64,000 bases of DNA, taken from the NCBI RefSeq assembly GCF_028331445.1, contig NZ_JAQMHX010000003.1, positions 427,727 to 491,726 on the forward strand, given 5' to 3'. The notes beneath the pieces are model-generated. The model worked only from the letters and a program-made list of their open reading frames with translations, was not told the origin of the DNA and did not search any database. Source of the stretch: Candidatus Phyllobacterium onerii. GTDB lineage: Bacteria; Pseudomonadota; Alphaproteobacteria; Rhizobiales; Rhizobiaceae. Within the stretch, counting starts at the first letter, position 1; each line of letters begins with the position of its first letter. Shown here in pieces: positions 8,460-18,031 of this stretch. A program made the position numbers and the translations under genes.

Positions 8460-11273
8460 ATGGTTAAATCTCCTGACAGATATAACGCCGACGGTTTCGG
8501 CGAAGCGCAGCAGTCTGAGCTGGAAGGCACCCCGCTTTCCGGGTCCTTCAGCGATTGGGCAAAGCAGATCACCGATGAGACCGAGAAAGCTCCGCCGAAG
8601 GCAGTCAAGGCAAAGAAGCCGGCAAGCAAAGAGTCCAGCGCGTCGCGTACGTCTCGTGGGACGTCGATTGGTGGATCGACCGATCCCAAGACGCGCGCTG
8701 CTGCGGGCCTCAACCCCGTGGCCGGACTGGATATCAATCTGGAAGACGCAGCCGGCATCATGCCTGGCGGCGCAACGGCTACCGTGGCTGCACTATCCGC
8801 CCTGATCGAAAGCGGCAATCCGCTTTTCAAAAATGGTACCGCGTGGCAACCGCACCGCCCAGCCCGGCCGGATAAATCCGAAGGTGGCATCGCCATTCGG
8901 ATGGAAACGGAATTCAAGCCGTCGGGTGATCAGCCGACCGCCATCAAGGATCTGGTTTCCGGCGTCAGGGACTCTGATCAGACCCAGGTTTTGCTCGGCG
9001 TCACGGGTTCCGGCAAGACCTTCACCATGGCGAAAGTCATTGAGGAAACACAACGTCCTGCTTTGATACTGGCTCCCAACAAAACGTTGGCCGCCCAGCT
9101 TTACGGCGAATTCAAATCGTTCTTCCCAAACAACGCGGTCGAGTATTTCGTTTCCTATTATGACTACTACCAGCCGGAAGCCTATGTGCCGCGCTCCGAC
9201 ACCTATATTGAGAAGGAATCCTCGATCAACGAGCAGATCGACCGGATGCGCCACTCCGCCACCCGATCGCTGCTTGAACGCGATGATGTGATCATCGTCG
9301 CTTCCGTCTCATGCATTTACGGTATCGGCTCGGTCGAAACCTATACGGCGATGACCTTCGAAATGAAGATCGGCGACCGTCTGGATCAACGAGCGCTGCT
9401 CGCAGATCTTGTCGCGCAGCAGTATAAACGGCGCGACATGGATTTTACTCGAGGCTCATTCCGTGTGCGTGGCGATACGATCGAACTTTTTCCTGCTCAC
9501 TTGGAGGATCGCGCTTGGCGCATTTCCATGTTCGGCGATGAGATCGAGGCAATTACCGAGTTCGACCCGCTTACCGGTCAAAAGACCGGCGACCTGCGTT
9601 CGGTCAAGATTTACGCGAACTCGCACTATGTGACGCCGCGCCCGACGCTCAATCAGGCGATAAAATCCATCAAGGAAGAACTCAAACACCGCCTTGTTGA
9701 GTTGAATGCAGCCGGTCGTTTGCTGGAAGCACAGCGGCTTGAGCAACGTTGTACTTTTGACGTGGAAATGTTGGAGGCAACCGGCTCTTGCGCCGGTATT
9801 GAAAACTATTCGCGCTACCTGACCGGTCGCAAGCCTGGGGAGCCGCCGCCCACGCTGTTCGAGTATATTCCAGACAATGCGTTGGTTTTCATCGATGAGA
9901 GCCACGTAACGGTTCCGCAGATTGGTGCGATGTATAAAGGCGATTTTCGGCGCAAGGCAACGTTGGCCGAGTACGGCTTCCGCCTGCCCTCGTGCATGGA
10001 CAATCGCCCGTTGCGGTTTGAGGAATGGGACGCCATGCGCCCACAGACGGTTGCGGTTTCGGCGACACCCAGCAAATGGGAGATGGAAGAATCCGGCGGC
10101 GTCTTCGCCGAGCAGGTCATTCGGCCAACCGGCCTTATAGATCCGCCAGTCGAAGTCCGTCCCGCCAAATCCCAAGTTGACGATGTTCTCGGGGAAATTC
10201 GTGAAACGTCGGCGAAGGGCTACCGTACGCTTGTGACGGTTCTCACCAAGCGCATGGCCGAAGATCTGACAGAGTACCTGCACGAACAGGGCATTCGCGT
10301 TCGCTATATGCACTCCGACATCGACACGCTGGAGCGTATCGAGATTTTGCGCGACTTGCGCCTTGGAGCATTTGACGTGCTCGTGGGTATCAACCTTTTG
10401 CGTGAAGGTCTCGATATCCCAGAATGCGGCTTTGTCGCCATTCTCGATGCGGACAAGGAAGGCTTTTTGCGCTCGGAAACCTCGCTGATCCAGACGATTG
10501 GGCGTGCCGCGCGTAACATCGACGGCAAGGTCATTCTCTATGCTGATCATGTCACCGGTTCGATGGAACGGGCGATGGCGGAAACAAATCGCCGCCGCGA
10601 GAAGCAGGAAGCCTATAATATCGAGCACGGCATTACGCCTGCCAGCATCAAGAAAAACATCGGCGACATCCTCAACAGTGTCTACGAGCGTGACCACGTT
10701 CGCGCCGATATTTCCGACTTCACCGATTCTGGCGCAATGATGGGGAATAACCTGAAGGCTCATCTCGAACATCTGATGAAGCAGATGCGCGATGCCGCCG
10801 ACGATCTCGACTTCGAAGTCGCCGCTCGCCTACGCGACGAGATCAAGCGTCTGCGCGAGATGGAGTTGGCAATTTCGGACGATCCAATGGCACGGGAAGT
10901 CGAGATGGAAAGTCCGGTCACCGGTCGCACCAAGGGCAGGCACAATGCCGGACGCGCGATGCACCGTGTGGTTACCGACGAGGGCGACAAGGATTCGGCA
11001 CTGTTCCGCAAACCACACCTCGACGAAATGGGCGGAGACACGACGCGCCCGCTCGGACCCGGCGTCTTCCGCAAGAATTCGCTGGATGAGATGACCGTTG
11101 GGCGTACAGAGAAGCCGGTTACCGGCCATGTTCCTGAAAAGCCTGTCTTTACTGGTACGAACCGCAATGACCAAAAGATTATTCGCCGCGAGCGAACAGG
11201 TGCTGGTTCATATGAGGACGCTAACGATCGTAAGAAGCGGCGTCCAGGCAAGACGGGACGTCCGGGACGTTAA
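8460..11273 (+). CDS. uvrB: Excinuclease ABC subunit B
   Basis: UvrB, the damage-verifying helicase-like core of nucleotide excision repair, works with UvrA and UvrC in the cytoplasm. The protein is about 937 residues from ATG 8460. The conserved core starts near residue 148 ([14 protein letters not shown]) with Walker [15 protein letters not shown], the [10 protein letters not shown] beta-hairpin, a [12 protein letters not shown]-like box, [14 protein letters not shown] and helicase motif [11 protein letters not shown]; a UVR motif (about [18 protein letters not shown]) lies before a basic, disordered tail. The first ~147 residues are a low-complexity Lys/Ala/Ser/Pro extension, reported as common in Hyphomicrobiales. 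ATG 8901 begins the core, so internal initiation cannot be excluded. No SOS box of the GTTC-N7-GTTC type was seen upstream. Confidence 0.96.
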   Translation: MVKSPDRYNADGFGEAQQSELEGTPLSGSFSDWAKQITDETEKAPPKAVKAKKPASKESSASRTSRGTSIGGSTDPKTRAAAGLNPVAGLDINLEDAAGIMPGGATATVAALSALIESGNPLFKNGTAWQPHRPARPDKSEGGIAIRMETEFKPSGDQPTAIKDLVSGVRDSDQTQVLLGVTGSGKTFTMAKVIEETQRPALILAPNKTLAAQLYGEFKSFFPNNAVEYFVSYYDYYQPEAYVPRSDTYIEKESSINEQIDRMRHSATRSLLERDDVIIVASVSCIYGIGSVETYTAMTFEMKIGDRLDQRALLADLVAQQYKRRDMDFTRGSFRVRGDTIELFPAHLEDRAWRISMFGDEIEAITEFDPLTGQKTGDLRSVKIYANSHYVTPRPTLNQAIKSIKEELKHRLVELNAAGRLLEAQRLEQRCTFDVEMLEATGSCAGIENYSRYLTGRKPGEPPPTLFEYIPDNALVFIDESHVTVPQIGAMYKGDFRRKATLAEYGFRLPSCMDNRPLRFEEWDAMRPQTVAVSATPSKWEMEESGGVFAEQVIRPTGLIDPPVEVRPAKSQVDDVLGEIRETSAKGYRTLVTVLTKRMAEDLTEYLHEQGIRVRYMHSDIDTLERIEILRDLRLGAFDVLVGINLLREGLDIPECGFVAILDADKEGFLRSETSLIQTIGRAARNIDGKVILYADHVTGSMERAMAETNRRREKQEAYNIEHGITPASIKKNIGDILNSVYERDHVRADISDFTDSGAMMGNNLKAHLEHLMKQMRDAADDLDFEVAARLRDEIKRLREMELAISDDPMAREVEMESPVTGRTKGRHNAGRAMHRVVTDEGDKDSALFRKPHLDEMGGDTTRPLGPGVFRKNSLDEMTVGRTEKPVTGHVPEKPVFTGTNRNDQKIIRRERTGAGSYEDANDRKKRRPGKTGRPGR

Positions 11274-11274
11274 C

Positions 11275-11865
11275 TCAGATTTCGTCTGCAGGTTTGCCAG
11301 AGCAGCCGAAGAACGCTTGGCCTGCGTCGAGAATCTCGTCGGCAAACTCCGGATCATCCACGGCTCGCGACAAGACAACCGCACCAATGAGACCGGCCAT
11401 CGTCGCCAAGGCTTTCTGGCGTTTTTTTGCTTTTGATCGGCCAGGCACCAAATCCGACAATATTTCCAGCAGCCTTTTGGTACCCTCGGTAAATCGGGTC
11501 TGGACCGCTCCTCCTTGCCGGGCAATATCGGGCGCAAGCAACGCCATGGTACAGCTGTTTGCCAAGTCACCCTTGTGATTCTTGGCTAGATAGGACGACG
11601 TGATCGCGGCGAGCGCAACCTCAGGTCCCTCCTGCGCAATTGCAGACCATTTTTCCGCCGACCGCTTCATTGCCGCATCGCAGGATTGAGCAATAAGGTC
11701 ATCTTTCGATGCAAAATGACCATAGAAGCCGCCATGGGTTAGGCCGGCATTTTTCATCACATCGGCAACACCAATCCCGTCAAAACCTTTCTGACGAAAT
11801 TGTTGACTGGCAACTTCAATGATGCGGGCGCGGTTTTCCGCTGCCTGATCTCTGCTGACACGCAT
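11275..11865 (-). CDS. TetR/AcrR family transcriptional regulator
   Basis: A 196-residue repressor with an N-terminal helix-turn-helix: RIIEVASQQFRQKGFDGIGV, then ADVMKNAGLTHGGFYGHF and ASKDDLI. The C-terminal ligand domain contains a Cys near NSCTMALLAP and resembles regulators that sense hydrophobic or electrophilic ligands. It is divergent from an MFS transporter across 117 bases with two palindromes, the usual arrangement for a repressor that controls itself and the efflux or uptake gene. Its stop lies one base from the uvrB stop. Confidence 0.9.
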   Translation of the reverse strand: MRVSRDQAAENRARIIEVASQQFRQKGFDGIGVADVMKNAGLTHGGFYGHFASKDDLIAQSCDAAMKRSAEKWSAIAQEGPEVALAAITSSYLAKNHKGDLANSCTMALLAPDIARQGGAVQTRFTEGTKRLLEILSDLVPGRSKAKKRQKALATMAGLIGAVVLSRAVDDPEFADEILDAGQAFFGCSGKPADEI

Positions 11866-11891
11866 GTGCAGTATCCTCGAAAAAGACTATT

Positions 11892-11944
11892 GACAATTTA
11901 TATGATTGTCATCATCAATAGTCAATAATGATGATGATCATCAT
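11892..11944. promoter_or_regulatory. Candidate TetR operator region (two palindromes)
   Basis: GACAAT at 11892-11897 and ATTGTC at 11905-11910 form an inverted repeat with a seven-base spacer, and ATGATGATCATCAT at 11931-11944 is a perfect 14-base palindrome. Both are in the short AT-rich gap between the divergent TetR and MFS genes. The position supports an operator; which palindrome is bound is unknown. Confidence 0.5.
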
Positions 11945-11982
11945 ATAACTCGCACGGATTTCCACTTCTCGAAAGACAGCCC

Positions 11983-13287
11983 ATGATCTCCTCCTCGCTC
12001 GCCGCTTCGCTTGCCCGCCGCAATATCCATTATAGCTGGGTCGTCATAGCGGTAACGTTTCTAACGATGCTTGTCACCGCCGCAGCCGTTGGAGCGCCCG
12101 GCGTGCTGATTGTTCCGCTGGAGAAAGAGTTCGGCTGGGAAACGGAGCAAATAGCCACTGCCTTTTCGATCAGGCTCTTGTTGTTTGGCTTCATGGGGCC
12201 GTTTGCAGCGGCCTTCATGAATTATTTTGGCGTAAGGAAAGTGGTTTGCGTGGCGCTAGTGCTGATCACGGCCGGCCTCTTCGCCTCTTTGGCTATGACG
12301 GAAATCTGGCAACTAATTCTCTTGTGGGGCGTGGTCGTAGGCTTTGGTACGGGACTGACTGCCATGGTTCTGGGCGCCACCGTCGCCGCCCGCTGGTTTA
12401 CCGAGCGCCGTGGCTTGGCTTTGGGAATGCTCACCGCAAGCTCGGCTACGGGTCAGCTGGCGTTCATGCCACTCATGGCTTCTCTCAGTGAAAACTACGG
12501 TTGGCGCGCAGCAATCATGCTGATTTGCGCTCTATTGCTCATCGCTGTCACGGCAGTCTTTTTCCTAATGCGCGACCGACCTGCCGATATCGGCCTGCCC
12601 GCCTATGGAGACAAGGAGATCACACCCGTCCCGCCCATTACGGGCGGGCTAATATCCCTCATAACCATGCCACTGCTCGCTTTGAAGGAAGCGTCGCGCT
12701 CGAGCACGTTCTGGGTGCTTTTCGCCACTTTTTTCGTTTGCGGTGCGAGTACCAACGGCCTTGTAGGCACGCATTTCGTGGCTATGTGCGGAGATTTCGG
12801 CATGGTCCCCGTAGCGGCCGCCAGCGTCCTGGCCATGATGGGTTTCTTTGATTTCTTCGGCACTATTGGTTCAGGCTGGCTCTCGGACCGGGTAGACAAC
12901 CGTTGGCTGCTTTTTTGGTACTATGGACTGCGCGGCCTCTCGCTGCTGTATTTGCCCTACTCCAGTTTTTCGTTTTACGGCCTGTCCCTGTTTGCCATGT
13001 TCTATGGTCTCGACTGGATTGCCACAGTGCCCCCGACTGTTAAATTGGCAACCGATCGTTTCGGACGTGAAAAGGCTGGATTGATATTTGGCTGGGTTTT
13101 TGCCGGACACCAATTGGGTGCAGCCTCGGCAGCCTATGGTGGCGGCTTTGCCCGTACCGAATACCAAACTTATATGCCTGCATTTTTCGTTGCGGGAATT
13201 CTCTGCCTGATTGCTGCGCTGCTGGTGCTGACGCTGAGTAAGCACAGCAGGGCAAACATGCTGCCAGAGCCGGTGCCAGCCGAATAG
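11983..13287 (+). CDS. MFS transporter
   Basis: A 434-residue major facilitator with twelve predicted helices and a cytoplasmic loop near residue 200 (DRPADIGLPAYGD), the loop composition seen in the monocarboxylate/oxalate-formate antiporter-like branch. The segment MVLGATVAARWFTERRGLALG in the first half is a typical family loop. The substrate is unknown. Expression is probably controlled by the divergent TetR gene. It is followed by an inverted repeat before the HerA-like gene. Confidence 0.88.
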   Translation: MISSSLAASLARRNIHYSWVVIAVTFLTMLVTAAAVGAPGVLIVPLEKEFGWETEQIATAFSIRLLLFGFMGPFAAAFMNYFGVRKVVCVALVLITAGLFASLAMTEIWQLILLWGVVVGFGTGLTAMVLGATVAARWFTERRGLALGMLTASSATGQLAFMPLMASLSENYGWRAAIMLICALLLIAVTAVFFLMRDRPADIGLPAYGDKEITPVPPITGGLISLITMPLLALKEASRSSTFWVLFATFFVCGASTNGLVGTHFVAMCGDFGMVPVAAASVLAMMGFFDFFGTIGSGWLSDRVDNRWLLFWYYGLRGLSLLYLPYSSFSFYGLSLFAMFYGLDWIATVPPTVKLATDRFGREKAGLIFGWVFAGHQLGAASAAYGGGFARTEYQTYMPAFFVAGILCLIAALLVLTLSKHSRANMLPEPVPAE

Positions 13288-13356
13288 CGGATCAATCACC
13301 TGTGAGTTTTCCAACACTGGAGCGCATATCCTCCACGCAGCACGGCAAAGAATGCT

Positions 13357-13394
13357 AAGTGATTTTGCGCACTATACCGCGCGCAGAATCACTT
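13357..13394. repeat. Inverted repeat between MFS and HerA-like genes
   Basis: AAGTGATTTTGCGC (13357-13370) and GCGCAGAATCACTT (13381-13394) pair with one mismatch around a ten-base loop. It ends 16 bases before the next start codon. It has no T-run, so it could be a dispersed palindromic element or an mRNA-stabilising hairpin rather than a terminator. Confidence 0.5.
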
Positions 13395-13410
13395 AAACGC
13401 TGGAGAGACG

Positions 13411-14928
13411 ATGAAGGTCGATATCGACATGGGAGCGGCGCCAGCCGGCGCAAAGGCCATGCTCGATCTGGAAGAGCTGTTGGCAACTCGCCTGCTCGTC
13501 CAGGGCAATTCGGGTTCAGGCAAATCGCATTTGCTGCGCCGCCTGCTCGAACAAAGCGCGCAGTGGGTACAGCAATGCGTCGTCGATCCGGAAGGCGATT
13601 TCGTTACGCTGGCCGATAAATACGGCCATGTGGTTGTCGATGGTGCGCGGACCGAAAGTGAACTTACGCGCATCGCGGCACGAATTCGCCAGCACCGCGT
13701 TTCCGTCGTGCTTGATCTGGAAGGACTGGACGTCGAACAGCAGATGCGCTGTGCTGCAGCCTTTCTCGGTGGCCTATTCGACGCAGAACGCGATTACTGG
13801 TACCCGATGCTCGTCGTTGTCGACGAAGCCCAGCTTTTTGCACCGGCGGTTGCCGGAGAGGTTTCAGACGAAGCCCGCAAACTATCGCTCGGTGCCATGA
13901 CCAACTTGATGTGCCGTGGCCGCAAACGTGGTCTTGCGGGTGTCATCGCCACACAGCGCCTCGCCAAACTCGCCAAGAATGTTGCGGCTGAAGCATCGAA
14001 TTTCCTGATGGGCCGAACTTTCCTCGATATCGACATGGCCCGTGCCGCGGATCTTCTTGGAATGGAACGGCGGCAGGCCGAACAGTTCCGTGATCTCGCA
14101 CGGGGCCATTTCGTTGCGCTCGGCCCTGCCCTGTCGCGGCGCCCATTGGCCGTTACCATTGGACCAGTAGAGACATCTGCCCGTTCGGCGAGCCCGAAGC
14201 TCACTCCGCTACCGCAGCCGGGCGAAGATGCGCGCGACTTGATTTTTACACCAGCGCCCGAAGAGCGCCGGGTGGTTGTTCGACGTGCAGTGGCGCCCCC
14301 CACCTCCACACCGACAGCCGATATTTTGAGCCAGCTCACCCAGACCAAATTTGTGGCCGCGGCAGAAACTCCGGCACCGACACTGTTTCCCGAGATTGAC
14401 GAGGCCGAGCGCAATGGCCTGATCAACGCGATTATGCATGAAATGCTCAACGACCCCGATGCATCTTTTCGCACGGATGCAGTCCTCTACCAGGATTTTC
14501 TCGTTCGTTGCCGCATTCGCCGTGTCCCGGGTGATCCCCTTTCTCTGCCGGCATTTCGCCGCAATCTTGCGGTCGCACGAGCTGGCATCGATGGAGAGAC
14601 CGCGCAAGGTGAGCCGTGGCAGCAGGCACTTGAACTTTCAAAAAGCCTGCCGGATGATGTTCAAGGTGTTTTCTTTATTGTCGCCCAGGCCGCAGTGACG
14701 GGTAACCCTTGCCCGTCCGACGCAACGTTGGCCCGCGCCTATGGCACTCATTCGGCACGCCGAGCGCGACGGCTTCTCACGTATTTCGAAGAACAGGGAC
14801 TCGTTGTAGTGCGCACCGATTTTACCGGCAATCGTGTGATTGCATTTCCCGATCTTGGCTGTGAGACTGGCCCGGGCGATCCGAACGGTCCGGATGAAGG
14901 CGCGCAGGAACAACACGCCGCCGAATAA
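13411..14928 (+). CDS. HerA-like / DUF87 P-loop ATPase
   Basis: A 505-residue protein with a P-loop near residue 32 (VQGNSGSGKSHLLRRLL), the VDPEGDFVTLAD motif, Walker B (MLVVVDEAQLFAP) and a sensor-like GLAGVIATQRLAKLAKN segment, as in the HerA/FtsK superfamily of DNA pumps. The region after residue 250 is Pro-rich and ends in a winged-helix-like stretch (ATLARAYGTHSARRARRLLTYF). HerA partners such as NurA or Sir2 are not nearby, so the role is unknown. GGAGAG precedes the ATG. Its stop abuts the stop of the convergent HAD gene. Confidence 0.8.
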   Translation: MKVDIDMGAAPAGAKAMLDLEELLATRLLVQGNSGSGKSHLLRRLLEQSAQWVQQCVVDPEGDFVTLADKYGHVVVDGARTESELTRIAARIRQHRVSVVLDLEGLDVEQQMRCAAAFLGGLFDAERDYWYPMLVVVDEAQLFAPAVAGEVSDEARKLSLGAMTNLMCRGRKRGLAGVIATQRLAKLAKNVAAEASNFLMGRTFLDIDMARAADLLGMERRQAEQFRDLARGHFVALGPALSRRPLAVTIGPVETSARSASPKLTPLPQPGEDARDLIFTPAPEERRVVVRRAVAPPTSTPTADILSQLTQTKFVAAAETPAPTLFPEIDEAERNGLINAIMHEMLNDPDASFRTDAVLYQDFLVRCRIRRVPGDPLSLPAFRRNLAVARAGIDGETAQGEPWQQALELSKSLPDDVQGVFFIVAQAAVTGNPCPSDATLARAYGTHSARRARRLLTYFEEQGLVVVRTDFTGNRVIAFPDLGCETGPGDPNGPDEGAQEQHAAE

Positions 14929-15630
14929 TCAGCCAATCTCAGCCAAAAGCGGCGGCAACTCGCCCAGATGTTCAATCTGACGGAAGCGCGGCGCAGCCAC
15001 CGGTGCTTCGACATGTTCGAGCGCCCAGGTCAGCGCGTGCGGTACGAACACGCCCCAACTGCCCGCTTCGATTGCCGGGACCACATCGGACTTCAGCGAG
15101 TTACCGATCATCATACTCCGGGTCGCACCCTCTCCGTGACGCTTGAATATTCGCTCATAGGTGGTGTTGTCCTTGCTGCTTACAATTTCAACCGCATCAA
15201 AAAAATCGCCCAGGCCCGATTGCGCCAGTTTGCGCTCCTGATCAAACAAATCTCCTTTGGTTATCAGGACGAGCCTGTAGCGCTCAGTTAGTTGCGCAAG
15301 AGTTTCCTGAACATGGGGCAAGGTCTCTACCGGATGACGCAGCATCTCCCGGCCTGCCGCCAGAATTTCTGCGATAACCGAAGCCGGCACGTTGCCTTCG
15401 GAGACTTCAACCGCTGTTTCCACCAAGGAAAGGGTGAAGCCCTTGATGCCGAAACCATAGAGGTCAAGATTGCGCCTTTCCACCGCGAGCAACCGGTCGG
15501 AAAGGTCGGTCGTGTCCACATGGGGAGCCAATAGACTGACAAACTGATCTTCGGAGGTTCGGAAGAACTGCTCGTTTTGCCAGAGCGTATCGTCAGCGTC
15601 GAAACCGATTGTGGTGATTGAGAGAGGCAT
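14929..15630 (-). CDS. HAD-family hydrolase
   Basis: About 233 residues of a haloacid-dehalogenase-type phosphatase. Motif I is FDADDTLWQNE (nucleophile Asp), motif II is LVLITKGD, the Lys of motif III lies near SSKDNTTY, and motif IV is MMIGNSLKSDV, where a second Asp binds magnesium. A cytoplasmic phosphatase acting on a small metabolite is likely; the substrate is unknown. The frame extends to 15669, adding an Asp-rich leader, but the Met at 15630 begins the standard first strand and is preferred. Confidence 0.85.
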   Translation of the reverse strand: MPLSITTIGFDADDTLWQNEQFFRTSEDQFVSLLAPHVDTTDLSDRLLAVERRNLDLYGFGIKGFTLSLVETAVEVSEGNVPASVIAEILAAGREMLRHPVETLPHVQETLAQLTERYRLVLITKGDLFDQERKLAQSGLGDFFDAVEIVSSKDNTTYERIFKRHGEGATRSMMIGNSLKSDVVPAIEAGSWGVFVPHALTWALEHVEAPVAAPRFRQIEHLGELPPLLAEIG

Positions 15631-15769
15631 GGGCGTGTTCACTCGTTCTTCGTCATCATCGTCATGCAATGTTTACCGGATTGATGAAATCAGTGGCGGG
15701 TGTCTTTTGTTAGAAATATGGCTGTGCATTATGCCAATATGCTAACGCATCAAGGGGATCGGCAACAGG

Positions 15770-16639
15770 GTGTATTGGTTCAGACAACTCATCATCGTTG
15801 CAGCATTCCTGCTACTGACATTGCTAAAGGCATTGTCGGCCGATAATCCGTCGGTTTCTGTACCGGCGAAACCGCCAACACCAACAGTGGCCCAGATTTG
15901 CGCAGCCATAGCGACCAATGCTGATGGACATGGCGTTCCGCGTGACTTCTTCGCCAGACTTATCTGGAAAGAGAGCCGTTTCGACTCCCAGGCAACAAGT
16001 CCAGTTGGCGCGCAGGGCATCGCACAGTTCATGCCCGGCACCGCAAAGGAGCGAAATCTCGACGATCCGTTCGACTTTGCAAAGGCTCTTCCTGCTTCCG
16101 CGGCGCTGCTGAAGGATCTGCGAACAGCATTCGGCAACTGGGGGCTCGCCGCAGCTGCGTATAATGCGGGGCCAACGCGAGTGTCAAAATGGTTATCAAG
16201 CGGTGGCTTCCTCCCTCTCGAAACCGAAGAATATGTACTGGATATAACCGGAAAGTCGGCTGACGACTTTGCCGCCGGCACCGAAATATCGACGCATCCG
16301 TTAAACGCCAAATTGACCTTCGATGCGGCTTGCCGGAAGCTCCCGATTGTTCGCTTTGCAACAGTTGCGATGGCCCAAATCAAGCCGAAGCCCTGGGGAA
16401 TCCAGATTGCTGGCAACTTCCGCCGCGCAGCAGCAGTGGGACAGCTTCAACGCCTGCGCCGCGCCTTTCCGGCCATCCTCGACAAGCATGAGGCTGTGAT
16501 CAGCCGAAATCGCACAGCCATGGGGCGGCGCGGCATCTATGCCGTGCGTATAGGCGCCGACAATCGCGGCGAGGCCAACCAAATCTGTTCGCAACTCCAC
16601 AGCGCTGGTGGTGCCTGTATCGTGCTGCGTAATCGATAA
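15770..16639 (+). CDS. Lytic transglycosylase (SLT domain) with C-terminal SPOR-like region
   Basis: A 289-residue exported or membrane-anchored protein. It has a hydrophobic N-terminus (about residues 5-22), then a goose-type lysozyme-like SLT domain with the catalytic Glu in WKESRFDSQA and the conserved GAQGIAQFMPGTA and AAAYNAGPTRV motifs. The last ~80 residues (PWGIQIAGNF to GGACIVLRN) look like a SPOR repeat, which binds denuded peptidoglycan. It would cleave glycan strands in the periplasm. GTG 15770 is the only suitable start for the signal sequence. Confidence 0.88.
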   Translation: MYWFRQLIIVAAFLLLTLLKALSADNPSVSVPAKPPTPTVAQICAAIATNADGHGVPRDFFARLIWKESRFDSQATSPVGAQGIAQFMPGTAKERNLDDPFDFAKALPASAALLKDLRTAFGNWGLAAAAYNAGPTRVSKWLSSGGFLPLETEEYVLDITGKSADDFAAGTEISTHPLNAKLTFDAACRKLPIVRFATVAMAQIKPKPWGIQIAGNFRRAAAVGQLQRLRRAFPAILDKHEAVISRNRTAMGRRGIYAVRIGADNRGEANQICSQLHSAGGACIVLRNR

Positions 16640-17033
16640 AGCTGAAAGAAAAGCAGCGACTTCAACTTGCGTGTGGTGATCTTGAGAGGTGCTGGCGGAC
16701 GAATGCCAAACGAAATTTCCTACCCCCAAGTATGTAGGTTGCAAAGCCGTTCGATATAGTCGCCTAAATGGTAGAAAAACTTTTGCTTGCCAAAAAACAC
16801 TTATTCTAGCAGTCTCAAAGCGTTCGGGCATTTGCGAACACTGGAAGACTGGAAGAACGGCGCGCCGGAACCGCAAGAATACCGGGCCGGGAGTAATCCT
16901 GGCAATGATCGGCTCCTTTCCTGAATTCGAGAACTGCCTGCATGATCTCCGTTGAATGTATCTTACTGAAAACGGCACTACCAATCCCGCAAACCCGGAG
17001 GGGAGCGCGGTAAGTAAGGAAAAGGAACTGAGC
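16640..17033. other. Intergenic region upstream of the cold-shock gene
   Basis: This 394-base stretch has no convincing gene: the small frames in it lack ribosome sites and family features. It probably holds the promoter and a long untranslated leader of the cold-shock gene, as is usual for cspA-type genes. A purine-rich AAGGAAAAGGAA stretch at its right edge includes the ribosome site. Confidence 0.4.
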
Positions 17034-17249
17034 ATGGCACAGACCGGTACGGTCAAATTCTTCAACAGTGAAAAAGGCTTTGGCTTTATCAAGCCGGATG
17101 ATGGCGCAGCGGATATTTTCGTTCATATTTCCGCCGTTCAGGCATCCGGACTCACAGGTCTCGCAGACAATCAGAAGGTCTCCTTCGATACGGAGCCTGA
17201 TCGTCGTGGCAAAGGACCAAAGGCCGTAAACATCGCGGTCACCGAATAA
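17034..17249 (+). CDS. cspA: Cold-shock protein (CspA family)
   Basis: A 71-residue single cold-shock domain that binds single-stranded RNA or DNA and melts RNA structures. RNP1 is KGFGFIK and RNP2 is DIFVHIS; the ends TGTVKFFN and GPKAVNI are standard. The open frame extends upstream to 16956, but ATG 17034, preceded by AAGGAA, gives the normal length. The long gap in front is consistent with a thermosensitive leader. It is followed by two hairpins. Confidence 0.95.
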   Translation: MAQTGTVKFFNSEKGFGFIKPDDGAADIFVHISAVQASGLTGLADNQKVSFDTEPDRRGKGPKAVNIAVTE

Positions 17250-17254
17250 TTCTA

Positions 17255-17298
17255 GCGGCTGGAGCCGCCACCGATCCCCGGCAGAAGTCGGGGGTTTT
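17255..17298 (+). terminator. Two tandem hairpins ending the cold-shock transcript
   Basis: GCGGCT (17255-17260) pairs with AGCCGC (17263-17268), and CCCCG (17276-17280) pairs with CGGGG (17289-17293) followed by TTTTGCTTT. The second resembles a rho-independent terminator; the first may protect the 3' end. Confidence 0.65.
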
Positions 17299-17444
17299 GC
17301 TTTGATATCACGCGGCAGGGTCCACTTTGCCGCCCAGTGGAGTGCGCACACCTCCATGTGGTGCTTGTAGTTGTAATCGTGCCTTTTTCCCGCCTCGGAT
17401 TTGCTAAAATTATATGTGCTTCTCTCGTCCTCAGGATGGGCGGT

Positions 17445-17469
17445 GGAACCATTTTGTATGAGTGCCGTT
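17445..17469 (+). promoter_or_regulatory. EcfG-type general stress response promoter
   Basis: GGAAC (17445-17449) and CGTT (17466-17469) are separated by exactly 16 bases, matching the established alphaproteobacterial EcfG consensus GGAAC-N16/17-CGTT. It lies about 120 bases upstream of the BA14K start and points toward it. The surrounding 17250-17592 region contains no other gene that I can support. Confidence 0.75.
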
Positions 17470-17592
17470 CAGCTTGCATTCATTCTGAAGCGAATAAAAC
17501 AGAACTACCGCTGGAGGTCCCATAGATTCCGGCCAATATCGATCAGGCGACGCCGAAAAGCACTCGCCAAGGATGCTTCAAAGGAGGCACAA

Positions 17593-18006
17593 ATGAACAA
17601 GAGTATTAAGATTGCCATTCTTGCAACCGCTGCATTTGCGACGGTCGCGGTTCCTCTGACATCTGCCTCGGCCGACAGCTGGCGTGGCGATCGGTACTAC
17701 CGTCATCACAATCATAACAATAACGGCGACGCATGGGCGGCCGGTGCAGTCGGTCTTGCAGCAGGCGCTTTGCTTGGTAGCGCACTGGCCCAACCGGCCG
17801 AGCCGATCTACCGGGATTATGATGACGGCTACTATCGCCGCCCGGTCCGTGTTTATCGTGAAGTGGCACCGCGTTATTACGGCGGTGCACAGCCTTGGTC
17901 ACCTTCATGGTACCGCTATTGCGCCGACCGCTATCGCTCGTTCAATCCTGAGACGGGTACATTCCGCGGCTATGATGGGCGTGATTATTTCTGCAACGCC
18001 AACTGA
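17593..18006 (+). CDS. BA14K family protein (exported)
   Basis: A 137-residue exported protein. The N-terminal signal peptide ends near PLTSASA; a His/Asn/Tyr-rich segment and a Gly/Ala hydrophobic stretch (AAGAVGLAAGALLGSALA, possible membrane helix) follow. The C-terminal WYRYCADRYRSFNPETGTF and YFCNAN match the BA14K domain, first described as a 14-kDa Brucella immunoreactive protein with lectin-like activity. ATG 17593 is chosen because AAGGAGG lies just upstream; the frame open to 17401 would bury the signal. The EcfG promoter implies induction in stress or stationary phase. Confidence 0.9.
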   Translation: MNKSIKIAILATAAFATVAVPLTSASADSWRGDRYYRHHNHNNNGDAWAAGAVGLAAGALLGSALAQPAEPIYRDYDDGYYRRPVRVYREVAPRYYGGAQPWSPSWYRYCADRYRSFNPETGTFRGYDGRDYFCNAN

Positions 18007-18031
18007 TTTTCCAATCAGTCGCGTTTGACGA

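Noticed and set aside
9456..10772. 438-residue frame on the minus strand inside uvrB
   Set aside because: It is fully antisense to the conserved UvrB core, has no family motif or ribosome site, and is explained by the codon bias of uvrB.
16689..16955. 88-residue frame upstream of the cold-shock gene
   Set aside because: No ribosome site, Cys/Arg-rich random composition, and position expected for a cold-shock leader.
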